Below, in pieces: positions 8,032 through 17,207 of a stretch of DNA of 36,676 nt. The DNA comes from Bacteroidota bacterium. Lineage in GTDB: Bacteria; Bacteroidota; Bacteroidia; Chitinophagales; JADIYW01. The position numbers were made by a program, and so were the translations under genes. The notes below the pieces were generated by a model. That model did no database searches, was not told the DNA's origin, and saw only the letters and a program-made list of their open reading frames with translations. The stretch lies in NCBI GenBank assembly GCA_016705125.1, contig JADIYW010000037.1, positions 1 through 36,676 of the forward strand, in the 5' to 3' direction. How positions within the stretch are numbered: position 1 is the stretch's first letter; every line of letters begins with the position of its first letter.

Positions 8032-9714
8032 CTAAAACTCATCCGTCACACAGCCTTCACTTGCTGAGCTTACCGTTTTGGCATATTTGTATAATATTCC
8101 ACTTTTTACTTTTAAAGGTGGAATAATTAATGCTACTCGTCTTTTCGATAGTTCTTCTTCACTAATAATTACATCAATTGTATTATTAATGGCGTCAATT
8201 ATTATTTTATCACCGTTTCTTACCAACGCAATATTTCCGCCATTTTGCGCTTCAGGCGTTACGTGTCCAACCACAAATCCGTGCGAGCCGCCGGAAAACC
8301 GTCCGTCTGTAATTAGCGCCACCTCTTTTCCAAGCCCTGCTCCCATTAAGGCTGCCGTTGGTTTCAACATTTCAGGCATTCCTGGAGCTCCACGTGGGCC
8401 AATATACCTTATTACCACTACATCTCCCGCTTTTACAGTTCCATTTTGAATTCCATCTATGGATTCTTGTTCGGTATCAAAACAATTGGCTATTCCTTCA
8501 AACCGCTCTCCTTCTTTTCCAGTTATTTTGGCAACTGCACCTTCAGTAGCCAAATTGCCATACAATATTCGAATATGCCCAGTCTTTTTAATTGGGTTGT
8601 CTATCGAATGAATTAAATCTTGACCTGCTGGCAAATCAGCCAATTCAGCCAAATTTTCTGCTATCGTTTTACCTGTTACTGTTAAGCAATCTCCATGAAG
8701 CATTCCTTCTCGTAACAACATTTTCATTACTGCTGGCACGCCTCCTAATTTGTGTAAATCTTCCATTACATATTTTCCACTAGGTCTAAAGTCGGCCAAT
8801 ACTGGCGTATTGTCCGCCAAGCGAATAAAATCTGCAAGGTTTAATTTAACGCCAATCGTTTTGGCCATTGCAATTAAATGCATTACTGCATTCGTACTTC
8901 CGCCCAATACGATTACCACTCTAATTGCATTTTCAAATGCCTTGAATGTCATTATATCTGATGGCTTTAAATCCAAAACCAACAAATTTTTAATGGCTAT
9001 AGCAGCTGCCTGCATTTCATTCTTTTTATCCGCACTTACCGCTGGATTGCTGGCCGAAAATGGCAAACTCATGCCTAGCGCCTCAATTGCCGAAGCCATA
9101 GTATTGGCAGTATACATGCCACCACAAGCACCCGCTCCAGGGCAGGCATTATGAATTACCCCTTTATAATCTTCATCGGAAATAGTACCTGCGAATTTTT
9201 TACCTAAGGCTTCAAAAGCTGATACTACATCTAAGGTCTCGCCCTTATAATGACCTGGTGCAATGGTTCCTCCATAAATCATTAATGAAGGACGGTTGAG
9301 CCTAGCCATGCCCATAATCACACCCGGCATATTTTTGTCGCAACCAGCTATTGAAATAATGCCATCATAAAATTGTGCTCCTGCATTGGTTTCTATTGAA
9401 TCAGCAATTACTTCTCGTGAAACTAAGGAATACCGCATGCCCGAAGTACCCATTGAAATTCCATCACTTACACCGATAGTGTAAAAATTTAAACCTATTA
9501 ATCCTTGTTGATTTACCATTCCTTTGAGCTGAGTGGCCAATCCATTTAAATGCATATTACATGGATTTCCATCCCATCCGGTGGATGCAATTCCTACCTG
9601 TGCTTTTTTTAAATCATCATCGCTTAATCCAATTGCATGTAGCATGGCTTGGGCAGCTGGTTGTGTAATATCTTGGGTAATGGTTTTACTTTGTTTATTC
9701 AATTCTTGGCTCAT
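8032..9714 (-). CDS. ilvD: Dihydroxy-acid dehydratase
   Basis: A 560-aa Fe-S enzyme that dehydrates 2,3-dihydroxy acids to 2-oxo acids, the third step of valine/isoleucine synthesis. Cluster and active-site motifs are present: GCDKNMPGVIMGMARLN, CPGAGACGGMYTANTMAS, and GPRGAPGMPEML with TDGRFSGGSHGF near the C-terminus. Length is normal for the family. It is on the same strand as ilvB-ilvC but 3.6 kb away, with the plus-strand CBS/M48 block between them, so it is likely transcribed separately. The start MSQELNKQSK follows an untranslated AT-rich stretch with no nearer alternative. Identification is secure. Confidence 0.97.
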   Translation of the reverse strand: MSQELNKQSKTITQDITQPAAQAMLHAIGLSDDDLKKAQVGIASTGWDGNPCNMHLNGLATQLKGMVNQQGLIGLNFYTIGVSDGISMGTSGMRYSLVSREVIADSIETNAGAQFYDGIISIAGCDKNMPGVIMGMARLNRPSLMIYGGTIAPGHYKGETLDVVSAFEALGKKFAGTISDEDYKGVIHNACPGAGACGGMYTANTMASAIEALGMSLPFSASNPAVSADKKNEMQAAAIAIKNLLVLDLKPSDIMTFKAFENAIRVVIVLGGSTNAVMHLIAMAKTIGVKLNLADFIRLADNTPVLADFRPSGKYVMEDLHKLGGVPAVMKMLLREGMLHGDCLTVTGKTIAENLAELADLPAGQDLIHSIDNPIKKTGHIRILYGNLATEGAVAKITGKEGERFEGIANCFDTEQESIDGIQNGTVKAGDVVVIRYIGPRGAPGMPEMLKPTAALMGAGLGKEVALITDGRFSGGSHGFVVGHVTPEAQNGGNIALVRNGDKIIIDAINNTIDVIISEEELSKRRVALIIPPLKVKSGILYKYAKTVSSASEGCVTDEF

Positions 9715-9829
9715 TGATTTAATTTTGGCACAATTTATATAATTGAGGATTAATTCAAAAATAAAAGGGAATTTTTAATAAGGCATAAAAATTTATTAAT
9801 ACTTTTTAAAACAAAAATTTGCTTAGATT

Positions 9830-12025
9830 TTAAAAAATCTCTATTTTCTGAGCATGCTTTATATTGCCATTCTCATCCACAATTGATAAAAAATAAACAC
9901 CATTTAATGAATTGGTAGGAATACTGGTTTTTCTAAAATCACCAAATGGCTCAGCATAGACTAATTTGCCTAATACATCAATTATCCTAATGTCCAAATT
10001 ATTTGATGGTTCATCCAAATCAATAAAAAGGATGTCGTTTGCTGGATTTGGATAAATCTTCGCATTAATTTTATTCTGATTGTCCAAACCTGTGGAATTT
10101 GATAAATATACATTTACCACTCCTACTGAATAGCGAGGAAGTGTGATAGAATCCGTGTTTACCAACTGAAAATCATTAATATAATATTGAATGTCATTAA
10201 TGCCATCTTGCTTTTTTTCATCATCACAATTTCTATCCGAGCTATACAAATTTTCCCCGTTCATATATTTTATTTCTTTTTTAACTACTGATTGATTTAC
10301 AGAATTTAAAATAAAATCTATATCTGAGGGCACAAATTTAACTCCAGTATTGCCATAATTGGTATATAAAAAAGTAAATTTCCTATCCGTGGCATTATAA
10401 AAGGAATAGGTCCTAACCTCCTTAGTCAGTTGTGGGTTTATTTTAAACAAATTATTTTTAGTTATATTTAGGTATTTGTATTTATTATTCAATACTTCTT
10501 TCCAAATATCAAATGCAAAGTGTAATAATTGTAAGGTGTCTTTATATTCTGTTCCTGCATAATATCCAGTGCGAATTAGGGAAAAATTATTAATGCTTTG
10601 CGAAGCCAATAAATGGTAAACGGCATTTCTTAAATTGAATTCATTAAGCGAATTGGCTTTGGTTAAATTTCCCAATTGATCACAAATAAACCCAACTTGC
10701 AGTAAGGTGTTGGCCACCATTTCTGGCTTTCCAATATTCCATTCAGTACCCCAAACATCTTTATTCGGAAATTCAGATTTTACCTTTCTTAGGTCATAAA
10801 AATAAAGAGAATCAGTATAAAAATTGTAAATTTCTTTTGCATTGTTATACAATAAATCTATATTATTGCCTTGGATATCACTACAACTAAAGGCGGTTTG
10901 AGCATAAGCATGGTCGATTACAGCTTTAGATGAAATTCGATTTGCACAATTATTCCAGAAATAATTTAATTTACTACTGCTTCCAAATTGATCTTTTATT
11001 TTCCATTTAGAATTTTCAAAAACAATACTTGCATTAGATGGACCTGATACTATTCCAAAATCTACATTCCCAATGTCTCTAATTTTAGACATATATATAT
11101 CACACAGAATATGGTATTTGTACAATCCTTCAATTAAATTGATTCCAAAATAATCTCCTTTATCAAACGACTCGCCAACGGTATCGGTACAATCCCTCCC
11201 GACTTCACTTAAATCATCATCAAATAGTAGTGTTTCTGCATAAAACTCGTTGCCTAATTCTATACGTTTTATGGTTATGTTTCTACTCACCAAATATCTT
11301 ATTGCATCTAAATTTTCATCTAAATAATATTTAAAAGCACTATCTAATACAATTTTATTTTTTATTTCAGCAAATCTAGTGTCCAAAACCATTCTGTTAA
11401 ATATGCCTTCCAGAATTTGAATTTCTGAGGAATCCATAAATTTCAACTTTTTGGTTTTTAGGTTTCCATAGATAGAATCGTATTTATTGAAAAGGGTATC
11501 TATTGTTTTGTTATATTTATTTAGATGTTTATGATTAATATGGGTAAAAAGATTGACTACATAATTTAATTCCACCGTTTTACCTTCATTCTTTAATTTA
11601 ACCATTGCATCTGCGAATGGATAAATAAAATTGCAGTTAAAGAACTTATCGCTCTTAAATCTATTTTTCATGTCATAATTGAAATAATAATTAGGAGAGC
11701 AAACAAATTCTAAGGAATCACTACCATAACCAAATTTTCCATTGAAATGATAATAATTAGCTACAGTACCTCCTGGAAAACGAAAATTTCTTAAATTCCA
11801 TTCCTTAATTTTTGACATGATTGGCTCGCTCAATTGACAATTTTGATATTGTCCATTTTGAAAATCGCCACTTATATAAGGCCAAATCATGGCCATATTC
11901 ATTCCCGTAAGACTACTATTGTCTCTTATCGTGAAACCATTTCCTAGATATACAGGTAAATTAGCTTGAGCGAATCCAAAAACTAATTTAAAAAGAAAGC
12001 AGAAAAAGAAGATTGATTTTTTCAT
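9830..12025 (-). CDS. Secreted glycoside hydrolase-like protein with T9SS sorting domain
   Basis: A 731-aa exported protein. The signal peptide is MKKSIFFFCFLFKLVFGFAQ. RFPGGTVANYYHF at about residue 82 and ELGNEFY at 256-262 (candidate acid/base E260) resemble clan GH-A retaining glycosidases such as GH79 or GH51-like enzymes. WGTEWN with candidate nucleophile E428 and a DHAY segment at about 371 fit the same fold. The C-terminal 80 residues (NAKIYPNPANDILFID, then LGKLVYAEP and NGVYFLSIVDENG) form a type A T9SS sorting domain, so the protein is exported across the outer membrane and anchored or released. The family and substrate are not certain: no exact GH signature was confirmed. It stands alone, divergent from pfkA, with no sugar-uptake (SusCD) genes nearby. 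Confidence 0.75.
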   Translation of the reverse strand: MKKSIFFFCFLFKLVFGFAQANLPVYLGNGFTIRDNSSLTGMNMAMIWPYISGDFQNGQYQNCQLSEPIMSKIKEWNLRNFRFPGGTVANYYHFNGKFGYGSDSLEFVCSPNYYFNYDMKNRFKSDKFFNCNFIYPFADAMVKLKNEGKTVELNYVVNLFTHINHKHLNKYNKTIDTLFNKYDSIYGNLKTKKLKFMDSSEIQILEGIFNRMVLDTRFAEIKNKIVLDSAFKYYLDENLDAIRYLVSRNITIKRIELGNEFYAETLLFDDDLSEVGRDCTDTVGESFDKGDYFGINLIEGLYKYHILCDIYMSKIRDIGNVDFGIVSGPSNASIVFENSKWKIKDQFGSSSKLNYFWNNCANRISSKAVIDHAYAQTAFSCSDIQGNNIDLLYNNAKEIYNFYTDSLYFYDLRKVKSEFPNKDVWGTEWNIGKPEMVANTLLQVGFICDQLGNLTKANSLNEFNLRNAVYHLLASQSINNFSLIRTGYYAGTEYKDTLQLLHFAFDIWKEVLNNKYKYLNITKNNLFKINPQLTKEVRTYSFYNATDRKFTFLYTNYGNTGVKFVPSDIDFILNSVNQSVVKKEIKYMNGENLYSSDRNCDDEKKQDGINDIQYYINDFQLVNTDSITLPRYSVGVVNVYLSNSTGLDNQNKINAKIYPNPANDILFIDLDEPSNNLDIRIIDVLGKLVYAEPFGDFRKTSIPTNSLNGVYFLSIVDENGNIKHAQKIEIF

Positions 12026-12118
12026 GAAAGTTTAAATTTGAGATAGGGATTATAAAATATCCACTAAATATAGACTTTTTGTTTTAAATATAAAAAAAAT
12101 ATAAAACTTTTTTTTCTT

Positions 12119-12126
12119 TATTTTTG
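12119..12126 (+). promoter_or_regulatory. Candidate -7 promoter box (TAnnTTTG) for pfkA
   Basis: TATTTTTG matches the Bacteroidota -7 consensus and lies 26 nt before the pfkA ATG. The region upstream is a T/A-rich tract, so a chance match is possible. Confidence 0.4.
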
Positions 12127-12152
12127 TTCATAAACTTAAAGCTAGAATTATT

Positions 12153-13112
12153 ATGCACAAAATTGGGATTTTAACTTCGGGTGGGGATGCCCCAGGAATG
12201 AATAGTTGTATAAGAAGTATTGTATTTGTAGCCGAAAAAATGGGAATTAGTTGCTTTGGGATAATGAGAGGGTACGATGGTTTAATAGATGGAGAAATTA
12301 TTTCTCTTAATAAATCTGCTGTAAATCATATCATTGCACAAGGAGGAACGATTTTAAAAACGGCTCGTTCAAGTCGATTTATGACTTATGAAGGGAGGCA
12401 ACAAGCCTACGAATCGTATAAAAAAATGGGTTTGGATGGCTTAATAATTATAGGTGGAGATGGTTCATATAAGGGAGCAAAAATTTTTCAAGACGAGTTT
12501 AAAGTATCAATTATTGGAATACCTGGCACTATTGATAATGATTTATTTGGAACCGATTATACTATAGGATATGATACGGCTATTAATACAGCTATGAAAT
12601 TAATAGATCAATTACGAGATACTGCTCAATCACATAATAGGGTATTTTTTGTTGAAGTAATGGGAAATGATGCTGGCTTAATTGCCATAAGAAGTGGTTT
12701 GGCTGCAGGTGCAGAAGACATTCATATACCTGAAATAAAAACGGATATAAATGCGATTTTCGATAAAATAGCATGCAAAAATAAAGATGAATCTATGATA
12801 ATTGTCGTTTCTGAAGGCGATGAATATAGTACGGTGGAATTGGCAAAATTGGCAAAAGAAAAATTTCCAGCATTGGAGATAAAGACCCTTATTTTGGGTC
12901 ATTTGCAAAGAGGTGGAAGTCCCACAGCATTTGATCGATTGCTTTCTTCCCGATTTGGACTATTGGCAGTGCAAAGTTTGGCTAAAGGTAAAAGTGGGTT
13001 TGCTACAGGAATTATTAATGGTCAAGTTCAATTAATAGAAATTGAAAAGGTAGAAAAACACCTAAATTATATAAAACCACATTTATTGGAAATGCTGGAT
13101 TATTTTTGTTAA
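12153..13112 (+). CDS. pfkA: ATP-dependent 6-phosphofructokinase
   Basis: A 319-aa glycolytic enzyme that phosphorylates fructose 6-phosphate. It has SGGDAPGMN at residues 9-17 and GGDGS at 101-105, which indicates ATP use; pyrophosphate-dependent forms have GGDD. PGTIDND with catalytic D128 and YTIGYDTAINT follow, then VEVMGNDAGLIA and LGHLQRGGSPTAFDR. Length equals that of E. coli PfkA (320 aa). One difference is MGNDAG where MGRxCG is common, which replaces an Arg near the sugar-binding site. The stop codon overlaps that of the converging ilvE gene by 4 nt. Identification is secure. Confidence 0.96.
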   Translation: MHKIGILTSGGDAPGMNSCIRSIVFVAEKMGISCFGIMRGYDGLIDGEIISLNKSAVNHIIAQGGTILKTARSSRFMTYEGRQQAYESYKKMGLDGLIIIGGDGSYKGAKIFQDEFKVSIIGIPGTIDNDLFGTDYTIGYDTAINTAMKLIDQLRDTAQSHNRVFFVEVMGNDAGLIAIRSGLAAGAEDIHIPEIKTDINAIFDKIACKNKDESMIIVVSEGDEYSTVELAKLAKEKFPALEIKTLILGHLQRGGSPTAFDRLLSSRFGLLAVQSLAKGKSGFATGIINGQVQLIEIEKVEKHLNYIKPHLLEMLDYFC

Positions 13113-14005
13113 AAATATTCTAAGAAATTGGTATCTTTTCCAGAAACTATTCTTTTATACCTATTATGTAACAAATGTCCAATAGTATCTTCCCATGGAA
13201 GTTTCATCTTGTGGTTATTTATTGCTCCAATGCCAGCTACTTCTGTTGCAGTGCCCGTAAAGAAAGCACCATCAGCTTCTATTATTTCTTCCACTCCAAA
13301 TAGTTTTTCTATTACTTCAATTCCCATTTGATGGGCAATTTCTATTAGTGTAAGCCTCGTAATACCTGGAAAAACATTGTTTAATGGTGGTGTATAAAGT
13401 TTACCACCTTTTTCATAAAAAAATGAACAACCAGGCCCTTGTGCAACATATCCCTCAATATCCAACATTAAAGCCTCGTCAAATCCCTTTTTATGGGCTT
13501 CCTGTGTAGCAAAGATTGCATTTGTATAATGACCTACAATTTTGGTATCGATAAAAGTGGTGCGTGGGTGCGGTCGGCGCCAAGTAGAAACCATGATATT
13601 GAGGTGATTAGACTCAAAATAGCGATTCCATTTCCAGCATACCATCATTACATTTGGTTTATCGGCCTCTGCTCTCAGTGTCATATTTTTATCCATAAAT
13701 ATCAAAGGCCTAATATAAACCTCTTTCAATCCATTTAATTCAATCAACTCATAAGCATAATTAATCATTTCTTGAACGGTATAGGGTACTTGAATGCCCA
13801 TTTTCTCTGCACTCGCTAATAACCTTTCAAAATGCCTTCTTACTTTGAAAATATGAGGTCCTTGAGCAGTGTTATAGGCACGAACACCATCAAAAACTCC
13901 AAATCCATAATTAAGTGTTTGATTAAAGGGACTAATATGAAATTCGGACACCTTTTTAAAAATGCCATTGAAAAATAAAATTGATTTGTCGTTACTGTAT
14001 TGCAT
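13109..14005 (-). CDS. ilvE: Branched-chain amino acid aminotransferase (fold-type IV PLP enzyme)
   Basis: A 298-aa aminotransferase that makes the last step of leucine, isoleucine and valine synthesis. It shows NYGFGVFDGVRAY at residues 32-44, PLP-lysine K155 in TKIVGHYTNAI, DEALMLDIEGYVA, and PGITRLTLIEIA. FFTGTATEVAGIG is near the C-terminus. An oddity is AQGPG at 188-192: the Glu that contacts the pyridine nitrogen of PLP in this family (EGxGEN motif) is Gln (Q189), and the following Glu/Asn pair is Cys/Ser. ilvE is the family's natural partner of ilvD and ilvBNC on the same strand, but a D-amino acid or 4-amino-4-deoxychorismate-type activity cannot be excluded given the substitutions. 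Its stop overlaps pfkA's. Confidence 0.88.
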   Translation of the reverse strand: MQYSNDKSILFFNGIFKKVSEFHISPFNQTLNYGFGVFDGVRAYNTAQGPHIFKVRRHFERLLASAEKMGIQVPYTVQEMINYAYELIELNGLKEVYIRPLIFMDKNMTLRAEADKPNVMMVCWKWNRYFESNHLNIMVSTWRRPHPRTTFIDTKIVGHYTNAIFATQEAHKKGFDEALMLDIEGYVAQGPGCSFFYEKGGKLYTPPLNNVFPGITRLTLIEIAHQMGIEVIEKLFGVEEIIEADGAFFTGTATEVAGIGAINNHKMKLPWEDTIGHLLHNRYKRIVSGKDTNFLEYF

Positions 14006-14073
14006 ATTTTTTTTAATCAGAAGTGGCTAATATATAATAATTATTAATAAAAATCAGAAAAATATTTAGTTTT

Positions 14074-15570
14074 CTAAAGTAAAAACGTACTTAATTTTTC
14101 TGCCATTTTCCTATCATTTCCTAATCTCGGTATTTTATTCTGTCCGCCCAATTTTCCAATGCTTTCCATATAATCTCGAAAACCATTTGTTTTTATTGGA
14201 CTAATCTTTAAAGGTTGCAAAATATTGCCATTAATTAAATCTTTATAGTAAATATTCTTTTGCTGCATTATTTCATCCAATTGAAGTCGCCAATGGTTTA
14301 TATCATTTGGCATTTCTTTAAATTCAATAAACCATTCATGGTAAGGCAATCCATTTTCAACCTCGATTTGTGGAGCCACTGTAAAGTCAATTACCTCAAC
14401 TCCAGATTTGGCACATAATGCGGTTATGGCACTTTCCACTTCTTCTACAATTACATGCTCACCAAATGCAGAGATAAAATGTTTTATACGTCCAGTAACA
14501 ACAATTTTAAAAGGGTTAAGGGAAACAAATTTGATGGTATCGCCAATATTATAACCCCATAAACCCGCATTGGTATTTAGAATAATCGCATAATTTATGC
14601 CTAACTCCACCTCATTTAACCAAATTCTTTTCGGTTTTTCCTCAAATATTTGATCTGCTTGAATAAATTCATAAAAAATACCACCATCAGTATTCAACAA
14701 CAAGCCTTCTTCTTTATAATTGTCTTGAAAGGCAATAAATCCTTCGCTAGCTGGGTAAGTTTCTATATAATCGACTCCGTTTCCAATGAGTTTTGAAAAT
14801 GTTTTTTCATAAGGCTTAAAATTTACACCTCCATGAACATAAAGGGTCAAGTTTGGCCATATTTCTTTTAAAGTTTGCTTGCCAGTTTGTGCCAAGAGTT
14901 TTTCAAAATACATAATCATCCAAGGCGCAATACCACTTATTAAAGTCATGTCTTGTTGCACTGTTTCTGATACTATTTTAACCAATTTAGATTCCCAATC
15001 TTCAATAATATTTGTTTGCAAACTAGGTAATCTATTGCTTAACAAATACTTAGGCACTTCATGATAAACAATTCCCGATAAGCGACCTGCGTTAATTGCT
15101 CCTTTTTTATCCAATTCGGGACTTCCTTGTAAAAATATCATTTTGCCCTCTACCCAATTCGTATTTTTGGTTTGATGGATATAAAATTGTAAGGCCATGC
15201 GGGCAGCTTTAACTTGCTGTTTGATAGAAACATCAGTGATTGGGATATATTTAATGCCAGACGTGGTACCACTTGTTTTGGCAAAATATTTTGGCGCACC
15301 TGGCCATAACACATCTTGATTTCCATCTATAATCAATTGAATATAGGCTTTCAGATCTTCATAATCGCGCACCGGCACCGTATTGGTAAAATCAGTATGG
15401 TTTTTTATTTGTTCAAAATGATGATCTTTCCCAAAATTAGTATCCTTTGCAGTGCTAATTAAATTTTCAAAAACTCGCATTTGGGCTTCTAAAGGATTTA
15501 AATTTGCCTTTAAGAATTTTTTTACTTCATAGGAAGAGAAAGGTTTTGCCAATATTTTTTTAATTCCCAT
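14074..15570 (-). CDS. GH3 family acyl-adenylate ligase-like protein
   Basis: A 498-aa protein of the GH3 (auxin-responsive promoter) family, ANL-type acyl-acid amido synthetases. The adenylate motif is YFAKTSGTTSGIKYIPIT, and NTNAGLWGYNIGDTIKF and VTGRIKHFISAFGEHV follow in the expected order. The start at 15570 (MGIKKILAKPFSSYEVKKF) is chosen: the longer in-frame start at 15633 adds a hydrophobic, non-conserved 21 residues. Plant members conjugate jasmonate or auxin to amino acids, but bacterial family members have no settled substrate, so none is assigned. It lies between ilvE and the ceramidase-like gene, on the same strand as ilvE with a 68-nt gap. Confidence 0.88.
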   Translation of the reverse strand: MGIKKILAKPFSSYEVKKFLKANLNPLEAQMRVFENLISTAKDTNFGKDHHFEQIKNHTDFTNTVPVRDYEDLKAYIQLIIDGNQDVLWPGAPKYFAKTSGTTSGIKYIPITDVSIKQQVKAARMALQFYIHQTKNTNWVEGKMIFLQGSPELDKKGAINAGRLSGIVYHEVPKYLLSNRLPSLQTNIIEDWESKLVKIVSETVQQDMTLISGIAPWMIMYFEKLLAQTGKQTLKEIWPNLTLYVHGGVNFKPYEKTFSKLIGNGVDYIETYPASEGFIAFQDNYKEEGLLLNTDGGIFYEFIQADQIFEEKPKRIWLNEVELGINYAIILNTNAGLWGYNIGDTIKFVSLNPFKIVVTGRIKHFISAFGEHVIVEEVESAITALCAKSGVEVIDFTVAPQIEVENGLPYHEWFIEFKEMPNDINHWRLQLDEIMQQKNIYYKDLINGNILQPLKISPIKTNGFRDYMESIGKLGGQNKIPRLGNDRKMAEKLSTFLL

Positions 15571-15684
15571 GGTACAAATTTGGCAAAAATTATACACTAT
15601 AAAAATAAAAAGTGGTTTTTTTATTTTATGCAAAAAACAAATTTGGAAACCATATATTTACAACAAACTATTTATTAGAAAAAA

Positions 15685-16488
15685 ATGAATTTAAAGGAAA
15701 GAAAATTAGTATTAATTAGCACCATTCTAACTACAATTGTTTCATTGTTTGTTTTTTTTTTGGCTTTAAAAGGTCAATGGTTTGGCGAATTTAATGGTGC
15801 TGGAGATGTTTTTTGCGAAAAGACGCATGATGGTCTTATCAAACAACCCGCAAATACTTGGAGTAATTTGATGTTTATAATTGGTGGTCTTTTATCAGCA
15901 TGGGTAATTTATAGAGGTAAATTTCAATCCTTCGACTCTCCTATTTACAATCAATTTTTTTATGGTGTTTTTTTCTGTAATTTTTTTGTTTTACTTGGCC
16001 CCGGTTCAATGGCAATGCACGCATCAATGACTAATATTGGCGGTTTTTTTGATATGCTTTCCATGTATTTAATTTGTTCTTTTACATTTGCATATTCCAT
16101 TTTACGCTATTTTAAACTCCAAAAAAGTGGTTTTTTGTTATTGTTTTTAGTAAATATGTCCATTTGTCTTACTGCACATTTTTTGAAATTTGATGTTCCT
16201 TTAGTTCATTTTTCTGGAAATTTAGCTTTTGCAACCTTTCTAATTTTAATGGGTATAACTGAGATTTTAATCATTTATAAGAAAAAAATCAGACATGACC
16301 AGTCTTATGCTTGGGCTGCACTTATTTGCATACTCCTTTCATTTACTATTTGGAATTTAACACAAACGGGTTCTAGTCTTTGTGACCCATCGTCCATCAT
16401 ACAAGGGCATGCAATATGGCATATTCTTGATGCATTAGCTTTAGGTTTATTGTTTAGATACTATATTTCTCAAAAGAGAAAATTATAG
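15685..16488 (+). CDS. Alkaline ceramidase family (CREST superfamily) membrane protein
   Basis: A 267-aa multi-pass membrane protein with about seven hydrophobic segments. Conserved family features are seen: DVFCEK near residue 41, followed by NTWSNLMFIIGGLL; GSMAMHASM with the first metal His near 112, then GGFFDMLSMYL with the acidic ligand; and a C-terminal GHAIWHILDALALG holding two His. These fit the zinc amidohydrolases that hydrolyse ceramide. Many Bacteroidota make sphingolipids, so a lipid role is plausible, but substrate use is not established here. It is convergent with nth (18 nt between ends). Confidence 0.85.
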   Translation: MNLKERKLVLISTILTTIVSLFVFFLALKGQWFGEFNGAGDVFCEKTHDGLIKQPANTWSNLMFIIGGLLSAWVIYRGKFQSFDSPIYNQFFYGVFFCNFFVLLGPGSMAMHASMTNIGGFFDMLSMYLICSFTFAYSILRYFKLQKSGFLLLFLVNMSICLTAHFLKFDVPLVHFSGNLAFATFLILMGITEILIIYKKKIRHDQSYAWAALICILLSFTIWNLTQTGSSLCDPSSIIQGHAIWHILDALALGLLFRYYISQKRKL

Positions 16489-16506
16489 AATAATTACCGT
16501 GTTTTT

Positions 16507-17136
16507 TTAAATTTTGCAGCCAACTACACTGCAAATAGGGCAATTTTCAATTATATGGCCTCTAGCAGGGCAATATTCACGACCCAAAAAAATAATTTGA
16601 AGATGTAGTTTATTCCATTTTTCTCGCGGAAAAATTAATTTTAGATCCTTTTCTGTTTTTTCTACATTATTACCTTTTTTGGTTAAGCCCCAGCGCATGG
16701 CCAAGCGATGGATATGCGTATCTACCGGAAATGCGGGCACACCAAATGCCTGACTCATTACAACAGAAGCAGTCTTATGCCCCACTCCAGGCAAGGCTTC
16801 TAATGCTTCAAAAGTGTTGGGCACCATTCCACCATGCTCATTAATTATAACTTTAGATAATTCAGAAATGGCTGCTGATTTTCGTGGCGAAAGACCACAA
16901 GGCCTGATAATTTCCCTTATTTTGTCCACTTCTAATTGCGACATGGTTTGTGGGTTATCGGCAAGGGCAAATAATGCTGGCGTAACCAAATTGACTCTTT
17001 TATCTGTACATTGCGCACTCAATAATACTGCTACTAATAAAGTATAAGGATCTTTATGGTCTAATGGAATGGGCGTTTCGCTATATAATTCTTCTAATTT
17101 GTTTAATATAAAAGTCGCTTTTTCTTTTTTTGTCAT
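16507..17136 (-). CDS. nth: Endonuclease III (DNA glycosylase/AP lyase)
   Basis: A 209-aa base-excision-repair enzyme that removes oxidised pyrimidines and cleaves the abasic site. It has LLSAQCTDKRVN, the helix-hairpin-helix ALPGVGHKTASVV with catalytic K121, and PVDTHIHRLA with D139. The C-terminal [4Fe-4S] ligands are C189, C199, C202 and C207, spaced X9-X2-X4 instead of the X6-X2-X5 of E. coli Nth. The four cysteines are all present, so a cluster is likely, but its loop is longer. Start MTKKEKATF precedes the first helix. It is convergent with the ceramidase-like gene and divergent from rnhA. Confidence 0.95.
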   Translation of the reverse strand: MTKKEKATFILNKLEELYSETPIPLDHKDPYTLLVAVLLSAQCTDKRVNLVTPALFALADNPQTMSQLEVDKIREIIRPCGLSPRKSAAISELSKVIINEHGGMVPNTFEALEALPGVGHKTASVVMSQAFGVPAFPVDTHIHRLAMRWGLTKKGNNVEKTEKDLKLIFPREKWNKLHLQIIFLGREYCPARGHIIENCPICSVVGCKI

Positions 17137-17207
17137 TTGAATTACTTGCTTGAAAAAATAATAGGAAGTGAATATAAAGAATTATACCTTTATATCCATA
17201 ATTAATT

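Noticed and set aside
8078..9154. Plus-strand open frames opposite ilvD.
   Set aside because: They are antisense shadows of a strongly conserved enzyme gene and have no recognisable family features.
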